From contig NZ_JQNR01000005.1 of NCBI RefSeq assembly GCF_000745345.1, positions 4,526,001-4,590,000 of the forward strand: a DNA stretch of 64,000 nucleotides. Reading direction: 5' to 3'. Each line of letters starts with the position of its first letter. Positions within the stretch are counted from its first letter, which is position 1. The notes below the pieces were generated by a model, which did not search any database, was not told the DNA's origin, and was given only the letters and a program-made list of their open reading frames with translations. Below are positions 16,119 to 23,992 of the stretch, piece by piece. The stretch comes from Actinacidiphila yeochonensis CN732. GTDB taxonomy: Bacteria > Actinomycetota > Actinomycetes > Streptomycetales > Streptomycetaceae. The translations under genes and the position numbers were made by a program.

Positions 16119-16568
16119 GCCAGGGCGCCACCAGCTCCTGGGAGAGCGGACCTGCGCCTCCGCCCTGGAGACCCGCGACCGCGCCATGTTCGCCGGCGTC
16201 AACGCCTCCCTCTCCACCCGGCTCGGCGGCACCAGCCCACCGGGCCCGGGTACCGGACGATGACCATCGCCCCGCAGGTGCCGCCGGGGCCGCGGTACGC
16301 CGCGGCCACCCAGGAACCGTGCGCGGCGCCGCGGCCAGCTCCTGGACCCGCTCCGGCGGCCGCGGCCAGCTCCTGGACCCGCTCCGGCGGCCGCTTCACC
16401 CTCGACGCCACCGCCCCGCGGGGAGCGGAGCCACCGTGCGCCTGCCCGACCTGGGCACGGCCGGGGCCCGGGTGCCCGCCACCCACGGCGCGGTCCGCGG
16501 GTCCGGCGGCGCCTACACCGTCGGCTCCGGGGCGCCGGACCTTCACCGTCGCCACGGCAGGCTGAACG
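16119..16568 (+). pseudogene. Remnant of a GH78 alpha-L-rhamnosidase C-terminus
   Basis: Fragments in all three plus-strand frames line up with the end of bacterial GH78 rhamnosidases: GATSSWES, then AMFAGVNASL, then PGYRTMTIAPQVPPG, then SSWTRSGGRFTLDATAP, and finally ATVRLPDLG and GAYTVGSGA. The order is that of an intact enzyme (end of the catalytic barrel, then the small beta domain), but the frame changes several times and the catalytic part is missing. A 31-bp tandem duplication at 16328-16389 adds one more frame change. This is a genuinely decayed, 5'-truncated gene. Confidence 0.7.
16328..16389. repeat. 31-bp tandem duplication in the GH78 remnant
   Basis: The 31-base unit starting GCCGCGGCCAGCTCCTGGAC is present twice without mismatch (16328-16358, 16359-16389). 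It duplicates the SSWTRSGG-encoding segment and shifts the frame, as expected in DNA no longer under selection. Confidence 0.85.
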
Positions 16569-16859
16569 GTCATGTCGGAGAGGGTCGTCGGCGCCGCGCG
16601 CTGTCAACGACCGTCCGGCACAAGGCCGATGGGTGCACTCCCAGCGGGTGCGCCCATCGGCCCCGCCGTCCTCCGACCGCCGCCCACCGCTGGGCTGCGT
16701 ACGGTTTCGGCCACTGCGGCGAGCACTTTAGCGGAACGCCGGGTTGTGCCGATGGAATTTGCCAGAACGCCCTCCGCAGCGTCCAAACCATGCGTAACGT
16801 CACGTTGACGCGCAGGGCCGCCGGTTGGCCGTGCCGCGGATGACATCAAGGGGAGCGGT
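16569..16859. other. Intergenic region before the roadblock gene set
   Basis: About 290 bp with no gene. GTAACGTCACGTTGACGCG near 16793-16812 contains a TTGACG hexamer that could be a -35 element for the roadblock genes, but no good -10 is seen at normal spacing. AAGGGGAG just before 16860 is the ribosome site of the first gene. Confidence 0.4.
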
Positions 16860-17303
16860 GTGTCCGGGATCGACGAGTGCCTGCTCGAAGCCATGGCCCT
16901 GCCCGGTGCCAGGGGAGCCGCGCTGGTCGAGTGGATCAGCGGGCTGGCGCTGGGTCGGATCGGCGAGGCGCCCGACGGCGACCACGAGACGATGGCCGCG
17001 CAGATCGCCGAGTTCGCCCGCCACGCCATCGAGCACCCGGTCTTCGCCGGCGCGGCCGAGCCGGGCAGCGGCACCCACCGCGGCCCCGGCCGGCCCGGCG
17101 ACTCCCCACCGCCCGGGGCCAAGGGGCCGGCCGTGCAGGACGTCATCGTGACCGCGGCCTCCGGCTACCACCTGCTGCGCTTCCTCGACCTGCCCTACGA
17201 GGGCGGCGTGTTCCTGCACCTGTGGCTCGACCGCGACATCGCCAACCTGGCGTTGGCCATGATCCGCCTGCGTGACCTGGCCGAACGGCTGGTGCTGGAG
17301 TGA
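16860..17303 (+). CDS. Roadblock/LC7-domain protein 1
   Basis: A 147-residue roadblock/LC7 protein. The N-terminal strand-helix (ALVEWISGLALGRIG) and the C-terminal part (VIVTAASGYHLLRFL, FLHLWLDRDIANLALAMIRL) are the usual halves of the alpha-beta fold, which scaffolds small GTPases or kinases. A Pro/Gly insert of about 20 residues separates them. Start GTG 16860 has AAGGGGAG very close upstream. The stop overlaps the next gene by 4 bp (GTGA). In streptomycete conservons one roadblock protein accompanies a kinase, a DUF742 protein and a GTPase; here none of those partners is present. Confidence 0.85.
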   Translation: MSGIDECLLEAMALPGARGAALVEWISGLALGRIGEAPDGDHETMAAQIAEFARHAIEHPVFAGAAEPGSGTHRGPGRPGDSPPPGAKGPAVQDVIVTAASGYHLLRFLDLPYEGGVFLHLWLDRDIANLALAMIRLRDLAERLVLE

Positions 17304-18058
17304 ACGCCACCGTCTCCCCGATGCTGCTGCGGCTGGCCGAGCGCGGCGCCACCGGTGCCCTGCTGCGGGACACCGGCGCGCTCTACCTGGTCGACGGCGC
17401 CGTCGTGCACGCCGAGAGCCCGGCAGCGCCCGGCATCGGCGAACTCCTCACCAACGGCGGGCGGTTGCCCGCCGAGCGGTGGCGGGAGGCGCTCGACAAG
17501 GCGGGGCCGCGCGGCCAGACCGCCCGCTACCTGCTCGACCACGGCTGCCTGTCCGGCGGCGAGTTGGAGATCCGCCACCTCGGCGCCCTCTACGACGCCG
17601 CGTACTTCGTGCTCGCGCCGGGCGGCGGCCCCACCCGGTTCCGGCACGGCGTCGCCCACTGGTTCGGGCGGGTCCGGCCGGTGGGCGTGGCGGACGTCGA
17701 ACGGGAGAGCCTGCGCCGCCGCCGCTACCTCGCCGACCTGTGGCCGCACCCGCAGCTGGACGCCGCCCCGCCGCGCCGCCGGGCGGCGACGGGACTGCCG
17801 GCCGTCACCCGCCGGCAGCAGGACGTCCTGGACCTCGCCGACGGGCGGCGGACGCCGAGCGGGATCGCCGCCCGGCTCGGCCGCCCCGCCTTCCACACCC
17901 TGGTCGACATCCGGCGGCTGGCCGCCGCGGGCCACCTGGAGACCCCCGACACCGCCCTGCCCCCGCCCACCGCCCCGGCGTGGGTGCGCGACGTCGGAGA
18001 CACCCCGGACGTGGCCCTGCTGCGGCGGTTGCGGGACGCGCTGGAGGCACACCTGTGA
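17300..18058 (+). CDS. DUF4388-like/winged-helix regulator of the roadblock set
   Basis: A 252-residue soluble protein. The first half (LLRLAERGATGALLRDTGALYLVDGAVVHAE in pieces, then GELLTNGGRLPAERW) resembles DUF4388/PATAN-type domains, in which an expression or protein-interaction module is followed by a low-GC-like helical region. The second half carries a winged-helix-like segment (VTRRQQDVLDLADGRRTPSGI, FHTLVDIRRLAAAGHLE). DNA binding is possible but not proven. The GTG at 17300 overlaps the previous stop as GTGA, so translation is coupled. The likely role is as an effector or regulator working with the neighbouring roadblock proteins. Confidence 0.7.
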   Translation: MNATVSPMLLRLAERGATGALLRDTGALYLVDGAVVHAESPAAPGIGELLTNGGRLPAERWREALDKAGPRGQTARYLLDHGCLSGGELEIRHLGALYDAAYFVLAPGGGPTRFRHGVAHWFGRVRPVGVADVERESLRRRRYLADLWPHPQLDAAPPRRRAATGLPAVTRRQQDVLDLADGRRTPSGIAARLGRPAFHTLVDIRRLAAAGHLETPDTALPPPTAPAWVRDVGDTPDVALLRRLRDALEAHL

Positions 18059-18132
18059 GCCCCCCCGAGCGGAGCGCGGCCCGCAGCACCGTACGCAGGG
18101 GGCTGAGAAACCGTGCCGAAAGGAGGAAGCTG

Positions 18133-18525
18133 ATGGCGCACGAGGCCGAGGTCCGCGACGAACTGGCCCGGCTGCGGGCCCGTACCGCGGAGGTGACGGC
18201 GGTCGTCGCGGCGAGCACGGACGGCCTGGTCCTGGCCGCCGATCCGCCGCTGCCGGGTGCGGAGGGCGTCGCCGCGCTCACCGCCGCGGCTCTCGGTGTC
18301 GGGCTGCGGCTCGCCGAGGCGACCGGCAGCGGTACGTTCCGCGAGCTGCTGATCCGGGGTGAGCACGGCTACGTCGCCACCTACGCGGCCGGCACCGCCT
18401 GCGTCCTGACCGTCCTGGCCGGTCCGCGCGCCAACGTCGGACGGATGCACATGGAGGCCCGCCGCGCCGGCGCGCGCGTCGCCGAACTGCTCGACGGCAC
18501 CGCCGTACGACTGGAGGACGCCTGA
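18133..18525 (+). CDS. Roadblock/LC7-domain protein 2
   Basis: A 130-residue roadblock-type protein: helix ELARLRARTAEVTAVVAAS, strand TDGLVLAADPP, then FRELLIRGEHGYVATYAAG and LTVLAGPRANVGRMHMEARR. The ATG at 18133 has an excellent AAAGGAGG site. A GTG at 18055, overlapping the previous stop, would add 26 basic residues and cannot be excluded. The fold is like MglB/CvnB. It is one of three roadblock proteins in this operon, each from a different subgroup. Confidence 0.82.
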   Translation: MAHEAEVRDELARLRARTAEVTAVVAASTDGLVLAADPPLPGAEGVAALTAAALGVGLRLAEATGSGTFRELLIRGEHGYVATYAAGTACVLTVLAGPRANVGRMHMEARRAGARVAELLDGTAVRLEDA

Positions 18526-18530
18526 CCGCC

Positions 18531-18913
18531 ATGGACACGCCCCGCCAACCCCGGCCGCGCGGCGCCGCAGCGCGGGCCCCGACCCGGCCGATCCGTCCGG
18601 GCCGCCGTCCTCCGCACCACCCGGGTCCGGGGCCTCCGCCGAGCCGGGCGAGGCGCGGCCCCCGGCCCCGGCTGAGGGGGCCGCGCGGGAAGCGGGGCCC
18701 GCGGCCGACCCGCCGCCGGCGCGGCAGCCCGCACGGCGGACCGCGCACCGGAGCACGGCGCCGGCGGCGCGGACACCGCACCAGGCACCACGTCAGACCA
18801 CACGCCGACCCGCGGGCCAGGCAGCAGGCCAGCCCGCAGGCCAGACCGCACCCAAGCCCGTCCGGCACGATCCGTCGGACGGTGCAGACATCCAGCAAGG
18901 GAGCACCCTCACC
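18531..18913 (+). other. Likely coding Pro/Ala-rich extension of roadblock protein 3
   Basis: The frame of the next roadblock gene stays open upstream to about 18524 with GC-rich third positions and a Pro/Ala/Gln-rich, disordered-type composition (QQPAGQTAPKPVRHDPSDG-like end). It has no start codon of its own there. An ATG at 18531 (5 bp after the previous stop, GGAGG 13 nt upstream) begins MDTP in the other frame; restoring one C in the first CCCC run joins them. The true protein may thus be about 252 residues rather than 124. Confidence 0.5.
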
Positions 18914-19288
18914 GTGGCGAACACAGAAGCCGTCCTCAAGGACGCGATGACCTCGATCGAAGGCGTCATAGGCGTCGCCCTGGTCGACTACACCAGCGGC
19001 ATGGCGCTGGGCACCATCGGCGGGGGCAAGGAGCTCGACCTCAACGTCGCCGCGGCCGGCAACACCGACGTGGTCCGGGCCAAGGCCCGCACCATGGAAC
19101 TGCTCGGCCTCAAGGACGAGATCGAGGACATCCTCATCACCCTCGGCACCCAGTACCACCTCATCCGCCTCCTCAAGGGGCGGGGCAAGAACGGCCTCTT
19201 CCTCTACCTCGCCCTCGACAAGAACCGGGCGAACCTCGCCATGGCGCGCCACCAGCTCCGCTCGATCGAGTCCGACCTGGAGCTGTGA
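18914..19288 (+). CDS. Roadblock/LC7-domain protein 3
   Basis: A highly typical streptomycete roadblock protein, 124 residues from the GTG at 18914 (VANTEAVLKDAMTSIEG). Conserved blocks are GVALVDYTSGMALGTIGGG, KELDLNVAAAGNTDVVRAK, ILITLGTQYHLIRLL and FLYLALDKNRANLAMARHQL. An AGGGAG ribosome site lies 10 nt upstream, so this start can work alone. The frame also extends upstream into a long Pro/Ala-rich segment (see 18531-18913). The function is probably to scaffold a GTPase or two-component partner encoded elsewhere; no GTPase or kinase gene lies beside it. Confidence 0.9.
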   Translation: MANTEAVLKDAMTSIEGVIGVALVDYTSGMALGTIGGGKELDLNVAAAGNTDVVRAKARTMELLGLKDEIEDILITLGTQYHLIRLLKGRGKNGLFLYLALDKNRANLAMARHQLRSIESDLEL

Positions 19289-19560
19289 CCCGGGCGCGCC
19301 CGCGCCGCCCGTCGTGCAGGCGCGGCGGCGCGGCTCGCCCGGACCCGTCGGCGGGCCCCGTGTGACGGGGCCCGGACGGCGCGGGGCGCGGCTGTGCTGC
19401 GTCCGGGGGAAGTCGGGCGCGCCGTGGCCGCCCGGGGCCGGTGGAGCCCGGCCGGGGGCGGGTCCACGGGTGAGACTGGCCGGAAACGCCCATCCGCCGG
19501 CGGACCGGAGGAGGCCGCCGCGCGGTCCCGGCCCGCCGCCCCACCGGCAAAGGAAGACCC

Positions 19561-20595
19561 ATGGCGCGCCACCGAGTAATGCACGTGCCGACTCCGGGCG
19601 GCGACCTCTCGCCCGCCGAGGCGGAGACGGTCCCGCCGGGCCCGGGGCAGGTGCGGATCGCCGTCGAGGCGTGCGGCATCTGCAACTCCGACCACATGAT
19701 CATCGCCGGCCTGCTGCCCGGTGCCGACTTCCCCCGCGTGCCCGGCCACGAGATCGCCGGGCGGATCGCCGTCCTCGGCGAGGGCGTGGCGGGCTGGAAC
19801 GTCGGCGACCGTGTCGCCGTCGGCTGGTACGGCGGCAGTTGCGGGCACTGCGACGCCTGCCGCACCGGCGACGGCGTGCTCTGCCCCGAGCTCCAGGTGC
19901 CCGGCGCCGCCTACCAGGGCGGCTACGCCGAGTCCGTGACCGTGCCGGCCGTCGCGCTGGCCGCGATCCCCGACGAGCTCAGCAGCGCGGAGGCGGCGCC
20001 GCTGGCCTGCGCCGGGGTGACCGTCTACAACGCGCTGCGGCGCAGTTCGGCGCTCCCCGGGGACACCGTGGCCGTGCTGGGCCTGGGCGGGCTGGGCCAC
20101 CTGGGGGTGCAGTTCGCGGCGAAGATGGGCTTCGACACCGTGGCCGTGGCCCGTGGCGAGGAGAAGGCTTCGCTGGCACGGCAGTTGGGGGCCCGGCACT
20201 ACATCGACAGCACGCGTGAGGACGTCGGACAGGCGCTGCGGGAGATGGGCGGCGCGAAGGTCGTACTCGCCACGGTCAACAACGCGAAGGCGATGGCGGC
20301 GGCGGTCCCGGGCCTGGGACGGCGCGGTGAGCTGGTCGTGGTCGGTGCCGCCACCGAGCCCCTCGACCTGCCGCCGCTGGCCCTGCTGACCGACTGCCGG
20401 CGGATCTACGGCCACGCGTCCGGCGTCGCCGTCGACACGCAGGACACGCTGCGGTTCGCCGTGCAGACCGGGGTGCGGCCCTGGATCGAGGAGGCGCCGC
20501 TGGCCGATGGGGCCGCGGCCTTCGCCAAGATGGCTTCGGGCGGTGCCCGTTTCCGCATGGTGCTCACCGTGGGGGCGGAGCCGCAGCCGAGTTGA
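19561..20595 (+). CDS. Zinc-dependent alcohol dehydrogenase
   Basis: A medium-chain alcohol dehydrogenase of 344 residues. The catalytic zinc ligands are Cys41 (GICNSD), His63 and Glu64 (PGHEIAG). The structural zinc loop CGHCDACRTGDGVLC has all four Cys. The coenzyme fold begins GLGGLGHLG. The enzyme oxidises alcohols or reduces aldehydes with NAD(P), as AdhA/AdhP-type proteins do. The ATG at 19561 has an AAAGGAAG site. It is a single gene; a terminator hairpin follows at 20702. Confidence 0.92.
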   Translation: MARHRVMHVPTPGGDLSPAEAETVPPGPGQVRIAVEACGICNSDHMIIAGLLPGADFPRVPGHEIAGRIAVLGEGVAGWNVGDRVAVGWYGGSCGHCDACRTGDGVLCPELQVPGAAYQGGYAESVTVPAVALAAIPDELSSAEAAPLACAGVTVYNALRRSSALPGDTVAVLGLGGLGHLGVQFAAKMGFDTVAVARGEEKASLARQLGARHYIDSTREDVGQALREMGGAKVVLATVNNAKAMAAAVPGLGRRGELVVVGAATEPLDLPPLALLTDCRRIYGHASGVAVDTQDTLRFAVQTGVRPWIEEAPLADGAAAFAKMASGGARFRMVLTVGAEPQPS

Positions 20596-20701
20596 CGTCC
20601 GGGCCGTGGGACGGCGCCGGAAGGCCGCCTCCGGTCTCCTCGGTGGCGGCTCCCAGCGCCGGCCGACGGCGTCCCCGCGTCGGCTCCGCGTCCGCCCGCG
20701 C

Positions 20702-20728
20702 GCCGGCCCGGAGCCGATCCGGGCCGGC
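20702..20728. terminator. Hairpin terminator between convergent genes
   Basis: A perfect 11-bp stem (GCCGGCCCGGA/TCCGGGCCGGC) with a GCCGA loop lies between the alcohol dehydrogenase and the minus-strand SDR gene; it can act on both. Confidence 0.65.
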
Positions 20729-20853
20729 CCGCGGGCGCCCCGGCGGCGGCGTCCCCACGGTGCGTCCTCGCCCGCGGTCAGGGCCCCGGAGGGAGCCGGC
20801 CGGGTGGGGTGCGCTCCGCCACCCGGCCGCCCGGGCCCGCCGGGGTCCGTGCG

Positions 20854-21774
20854 TCAGTGGCCCCCGGCCGGCCGCGGGGTGAAGTAGTGGCCCTGGTCCA
20901 GGTCCTCCAGCAGCCCGGGCCCGGTCGGCTGCCAGCCCAGCAGCTCGCGGGTGCGGGTGCTCGACGCGCGGGTGTCCATGGCGTAGAGCCCGCCGAGCCA
21001 GCCGAAGTGCCCCTCCGCGTCCTGCGGCGCGACCGGGACGGCCGGCAGGCCGAGGTTCGCTCCGATGGACTCGGCGATCGCGCGCGTCGGCACGCCCTCT
21101 TCGGCGACGCCGTGCAGCACGGTGCCCGCCGGAGCCTGCTCCAGGGCCAGCCGGAACAGCCGCGCCGCGTCCGACCGGTGCACCGCGGGCCAGCGGGCGG
21201 CACCGTCGCCCACGTAGCCGGCGGCGCCGCGCTCGCGGGCGATGCCCACCAGGAGGGCGATGAAGCCGTGGTCGCCCTCGCCGTGGACCGTCGGAGGCAG
21301 CCGCACCACCGACGAGCGCACCGCGTGCTCGGCGAGGTCCAGCGTGGCGCGGGCGTTGGCGGCGCGGGGTGCGAAGGGGGAGCCCAGGGTCAGGGCCGGG
21401 AAGTCCTGCTCGGTGGCCACCTGGCCCGGCGTGAACCCGGCCACGCCGGAGGCGATGACCAGCGGCCGGCCCGATCCCTCCAGCGCGGAGCCGAAGGCGG
21501 CGACGGCCCGCGCGTCGATCGCGGCGGAGGTGGCGAAGTCCGGGAAGGCGTGGACGAAGGCGAGGTGGACGACGCCGTCGCTCTCCGCGGCGCCCTTCCG
21601 TAGGGCGTCGAGGTCCTCCAGATCGCCGCGGAGCACCTTGGCCCCGGCCGCGGTGAGGGCCTCCGCGGAGGCGTCCGACCGGGCGAGGCCGGTCACCTCG
21701 TGCCCGGCGCCGAGGAGTTCGGGGACGACGGCGGAGCCGATGAAGCCGGAACCGCCGGTGACGAATACGCGCAT
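20854..21774 (-). CDS. Atypical SDR / NAD-dependent epimerase-like protein
   Basis: A 306-residue Rossmann-fold reductase of the extended/atypical SDR class. The dinucleotide motif TGGSGFIG is at residues 7-14. The usual Tyr-x-x-x-Lys pair is not present at its normal place, as in atypical SDRs. The substrate-domain part VVRLPPTVHGEGDHGFI resembles NAD-dependent epimerases of streptomycetes. It is transcribed divergently from the TetR gene with a 129-bp gap that carries two operator palindromes, so it is the likely target of that repressor. It could reduce a xenobiotic carbonyl (inference). Confidence 0.87.
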   Translation of the reverse strand: MRVFVTGGSGFIGSAVVPELLGAGHEVTGLARSDASAEALTAAGAKVLRGDLEDLDALRKGAAESDGVVHLAFVHAFPDFATSAAIDARAVAAFGSALEGSGRPLVIASGVAGFTPGQVATEQDFPALTLGSPFAPRAANARATLDLAEHAVRSSVVRLPPTVHGEGDHGFIALLVGIARERGAAGYVGDGAARWPAVHRSDAARLFRLALEQAPAGTVLHGVAEEGVPTRAIAESIGANLGLPAVPVAPQDAEGHFGWLGGLYAMDTRASSTRTRELLGWQPTGPGLLEDLDQGHYFTPRPAGGH

Positions 21775-21826
21775 GGGAGTCCTTCCGTGTCCGACCGCTG
21801 CCGGCGAACTGCCGGGAGCGATTCGT

Positions 21827-21873
21827 TGTCAGCGACTGACATCAACCGTAGCACCCGATGTCAGTCGCTGTCA
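21827..21873. promoter_or_regulatory. Twin TetR operators between SDR and tetR
   Basis: TGTCAGCGACTGACA (21827-21841, perfect 6-3-6 palindrome) and TGTCAGTCGCTGTCA (21859-21873) are 32 bp apart (about three helical turns) and are inverted relative to each other over 14 bp. They cover the divergent promoters. A TAGAAT -10 box (21891-21896) sits 7 nt before the tetR ATG, so the tetR transcript is leaderless. Confidence 0.8.
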
Positions 21874-21903
21874 TGGTGATGGGCGTCGCGTAGAATCGCG
21901 GAC

Positions 21904-22485
21904 ATGGGACGTTGGGAGCCGAACGCGCGCGGTCGCCTGGGGAAGGCGGCGATGGAGCTGTACGCCGAGCGCGGCTTCGACCAGACCACCGTCGCGGAGA
22001 TCGCCCGGCGCGCCGGGCTCACCGAGCGCACGTTCTTCCGCCACTACGCCGACAAGCGCGAGGTGCTCTTCGGCGGTGCGCCCTTCATGGAGGAGCAGTT
22101 CGTCGGCGCGGTCGCGGCCGCGCCCGCGCCGGCCGGACCCATGGACGCGGTCGCCGCCGGCCTCTACGCCGTCGGCACCATGCTCCAGGAGGGGCGGGAG
22201 GCCGCGTCGCTGCGGCAGTCGGTCATCTCCTCGCACCCCGAACTCCAGGAGCGGGAGCTCGTCAAGCTCGCCTCGCTGTCCGCCGCGCTCACCCGGACGC
22301 TGTGCGAGCGCGGAGTCCCCGAGTCGGACGCGAGTCTGGCCGCCGAGGCCGGGATCGCGGTGTTCAAGGTCGCCTTCGGCCGGTGGATCGCGGACCTGGA
22401 CGGGCCGGAGCTGCCCCAGGTCATGCGCGAGTCGCTGGACGAACTGCGGACCGTGGTGGCGGGGGACGGCTCGGCCGCGAGCTGA
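21904..22485 (+). CDS. TetR-family regulator
   Basis: A 193-residue TetR/AcrR repressor. The helix-turn-helix is at residues 10-55 (AAMELYAERGFDQTTVAEIA, RAGLTERTFFRHYADKREVL). The C-terminal all-helical domain should bind a small ligand. The ATG at 21904 is leaderless from the TAGAAT box. The twin palindromes between it and the divergent SDR gene make autorepression and control of the SDR likely. This arrangement is common for TetR/SDR pairs in Streptomyces. Confidence 0.92.
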   Translation: MGRWEPNARGRLGKAAMELYAERGFDQTTVAEIARRAGLTERTFFRHYADKREVLFGGAPFMEEQFVGAVAAAPAPAGPMDAVAAGLYAVGTMLQEGREAASLRQSVISSHPELQERELVKLASLSAALTRTLCERGVPESDASLAAEAGIAVFKVAFGRWIADLDGPELPQVMRESLDELRTVVAGDGSAAS

Positions 22486-22492
22486 GGCCGGC

Positions 22493-22528
22493 GGATTCGG
22501 AGCCGGATTGGGAGCCGGATTCGGAGCC
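22493..22528. repeat. Three 12-bp tandem units
   Basis: GGATTCGGAGCC, GGATTGGGAGCC and GGATTCGGAGCC follow one another directly after the tetR stop. The rest of 22486-22676 has no gene. Confidence 0.8.
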
Positions 22529-22676
22529 GGAGCGGCCGCTGGGGCGGCTCCGTCGCCACCCGCCGGGGCGGGAGCGGGGGCAGGACCAACGGCGGTGGCC
22601 TACCCGGTAGTTGGTCGGGTTTCAGCGGGTGGGACGGGGTCGGCCTTGTCGGCCGAACGGCGGCATGGCTACTGTC

Positions 22677-22702
22677 GTTTCGTGGTTCTCGAACCATCGA
22701 AT
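22677..22702 (+). promoter_or_regulatory. Palindromic motif upstream of P450, shared with ALAS
   Basis: TGGTTCTCGAACCA is a perfect palindrome followed by TCGAAT, about 45 bp before the P450 start. The same arrangement (GTTTC-N-TGGTT-N-T-N-GAAC-N2-TCGAAT) recurs at 34367-34392 before the ALAS gene with 21 of 26 positions equal. It may be a common operator or promoter element. Confidence 0.5.
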
Positions 22703-22746
22703 CAGTGCCCTGTGCCCCGTCGCCCGACCCGAGGGAGACCGCGACC

Positions 22747-23958
22747 ATGAGCCAGCCGCCGACCCACGACTTCCCCTTCCCGCCCGGCCCGCTGGCCGAG
22801 CCGCCCGAGCAGTACGCGGAACTCGGCGCCGGCTGCCCGGTCTCCCGGGTCCGGCTGCCGAGCGGGGACCAGGCGTGGTACGTCACCGGATACGACGAGG
22901 TGCAGGCCGCGCTCTCCGACGGCCGCCTGTCGCGTGCCGCCCTGCGCGAACCCGGAGCGCCCCGCGTCGTCACGGGGCCGGACTTCTCCGACAACCCCTA
23001 CAACCTGCTCAACCAGGAGGGCCCCGACCACAAGCGGCTGCGCCGCCTGATCAGCCCGGCCTTCACCCCCCGTCGGGCCGCCGCGCTGCGCGGCACCGTC
23101 CAGCGGATCGCCGACGAGCTGATCGACGACCTGGTGGCCGCCGGACCCGCGGGCGACCTGCACCGGGACTACGCCGCCGTGCTCCCCGTCCACGTCATCT
23201 GCGCGCTCATCGACGCGCCCCGCGAGGACCGTCCGAAGATCCAGCTGTGGACCGACCGGCTGGTCAGCATCACCGCGCACACCCCGGAGGAACGGCTCTC
23301 GGCCCGCGAGGAGTCGGCCGCCTACGTGGCCGCCCTGATCGGGCAGCGCCGCGCCGATCCCGGTGACGACCTGCTCAGCGAGCTGATCAAGGCGCACGAC
23401 GAGGGCGACCGGCTGACCGGGCAGGAGCTGGTCTGGCTCGGCATCAACCTGCTGGTCGCCGGGCACGACACCACCGTCGGCGCGATCAGCCGCGGCCTGT
23501 TCGCGCTGCTCCGCCACCCCGAGCAGTACCGGCTGCTGGCCAAGGCCCCAGACGACCGCGGACTCCTCGGCCACGCCGTCGACGAGCTGCTGCGCTACGC
23601 GCCGCCGTCGGACTTCGGGTTCATCCGGGTGGCGACCGAGGACCTCACGATCGGCGGGGTGGACGTCGCGGCGGGCGAGGGCGTCATCCCCGCGATGCAC
23701 GCGGCGGGACGCGACTCGCGCCATGTCACCGACCCGGACATCCTCGACCTCACCCGCGGCGACGCCAACCACCTCGCCTTCGGCCACGGCGCGCACTACT
23801 GCCCCGGCGCGGGCGTGGCCCGCCTGGAGCTGGAGATCGCCTTCGGCAGCCTGGCCCGCCGCCTGCCGGAGCTGCGGCTGGCCGTCCCGGAGGACCAGGT
23901 CCGCTGGATCGGCGGCCTCCTGACGCTGCGTCCGGAGGTGCTGCCCGCCGAGTGGTGA
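22747..23958 (+). CDS. Cytochrome P450
   Basis: A bacterial class-I cytochrome P450 of 403 residues. The I-helix oxygen-activation motif is AGHDTTV. The K-helix is DELLRYAPP. The haem loop FGHGAHYCPGAGVARLEL has the thiolate Cys, with Pro after it instead of the usual Leu. Substrate-recognition regions resemble CYP105/CYP107-type secondary-metabolism enzymes. No ferredoxin gene follows. The ATG at 22747 has a GGGAGA site. The upstream palindrome is shared with the ALAS gene 12 kb away, which raises the possibility that this P450 serves the same pathway. Confidence 0.92.
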   Translation: MSQPPTHDFPFPPGPLAEPPEQYAELGAGCPVSRVRLPSGDQAWYVTGYDEVQAALSDGRLSRAALREPGAPRVVTGPDFSDNPYNLLNQEGPDHKRLRRLISPAFTPRRAAALRGTVQRIADELIDDLVAAGPAGDLHRDYAAVLPVHVICALIDAPREDRPKIQLWTDRLVSITAHTPEERLSAREESAAYVAALIGQRRADPGDDLLSELIKAHDEGDRLTGQELVWLGINLLVAGHDTTVGAISRGLFALLRHPEQYRLLAKAPDDRGLLGHAVDELLRYAPPSDFGFIRVATEDLTIGGVDVAAGEGVIPAMHAAGRDSRHVTDPDILDLTRGDANHLAFGHGAHYCPGAGVARLELEIAFGSLARRLPELRLAVPEDQVRWIGGLLTLRPEVLPAEW

Positions 23959-23992
23959 CGGGCCCCGGAACCCGGTGGGCGCGGCGGACGGG

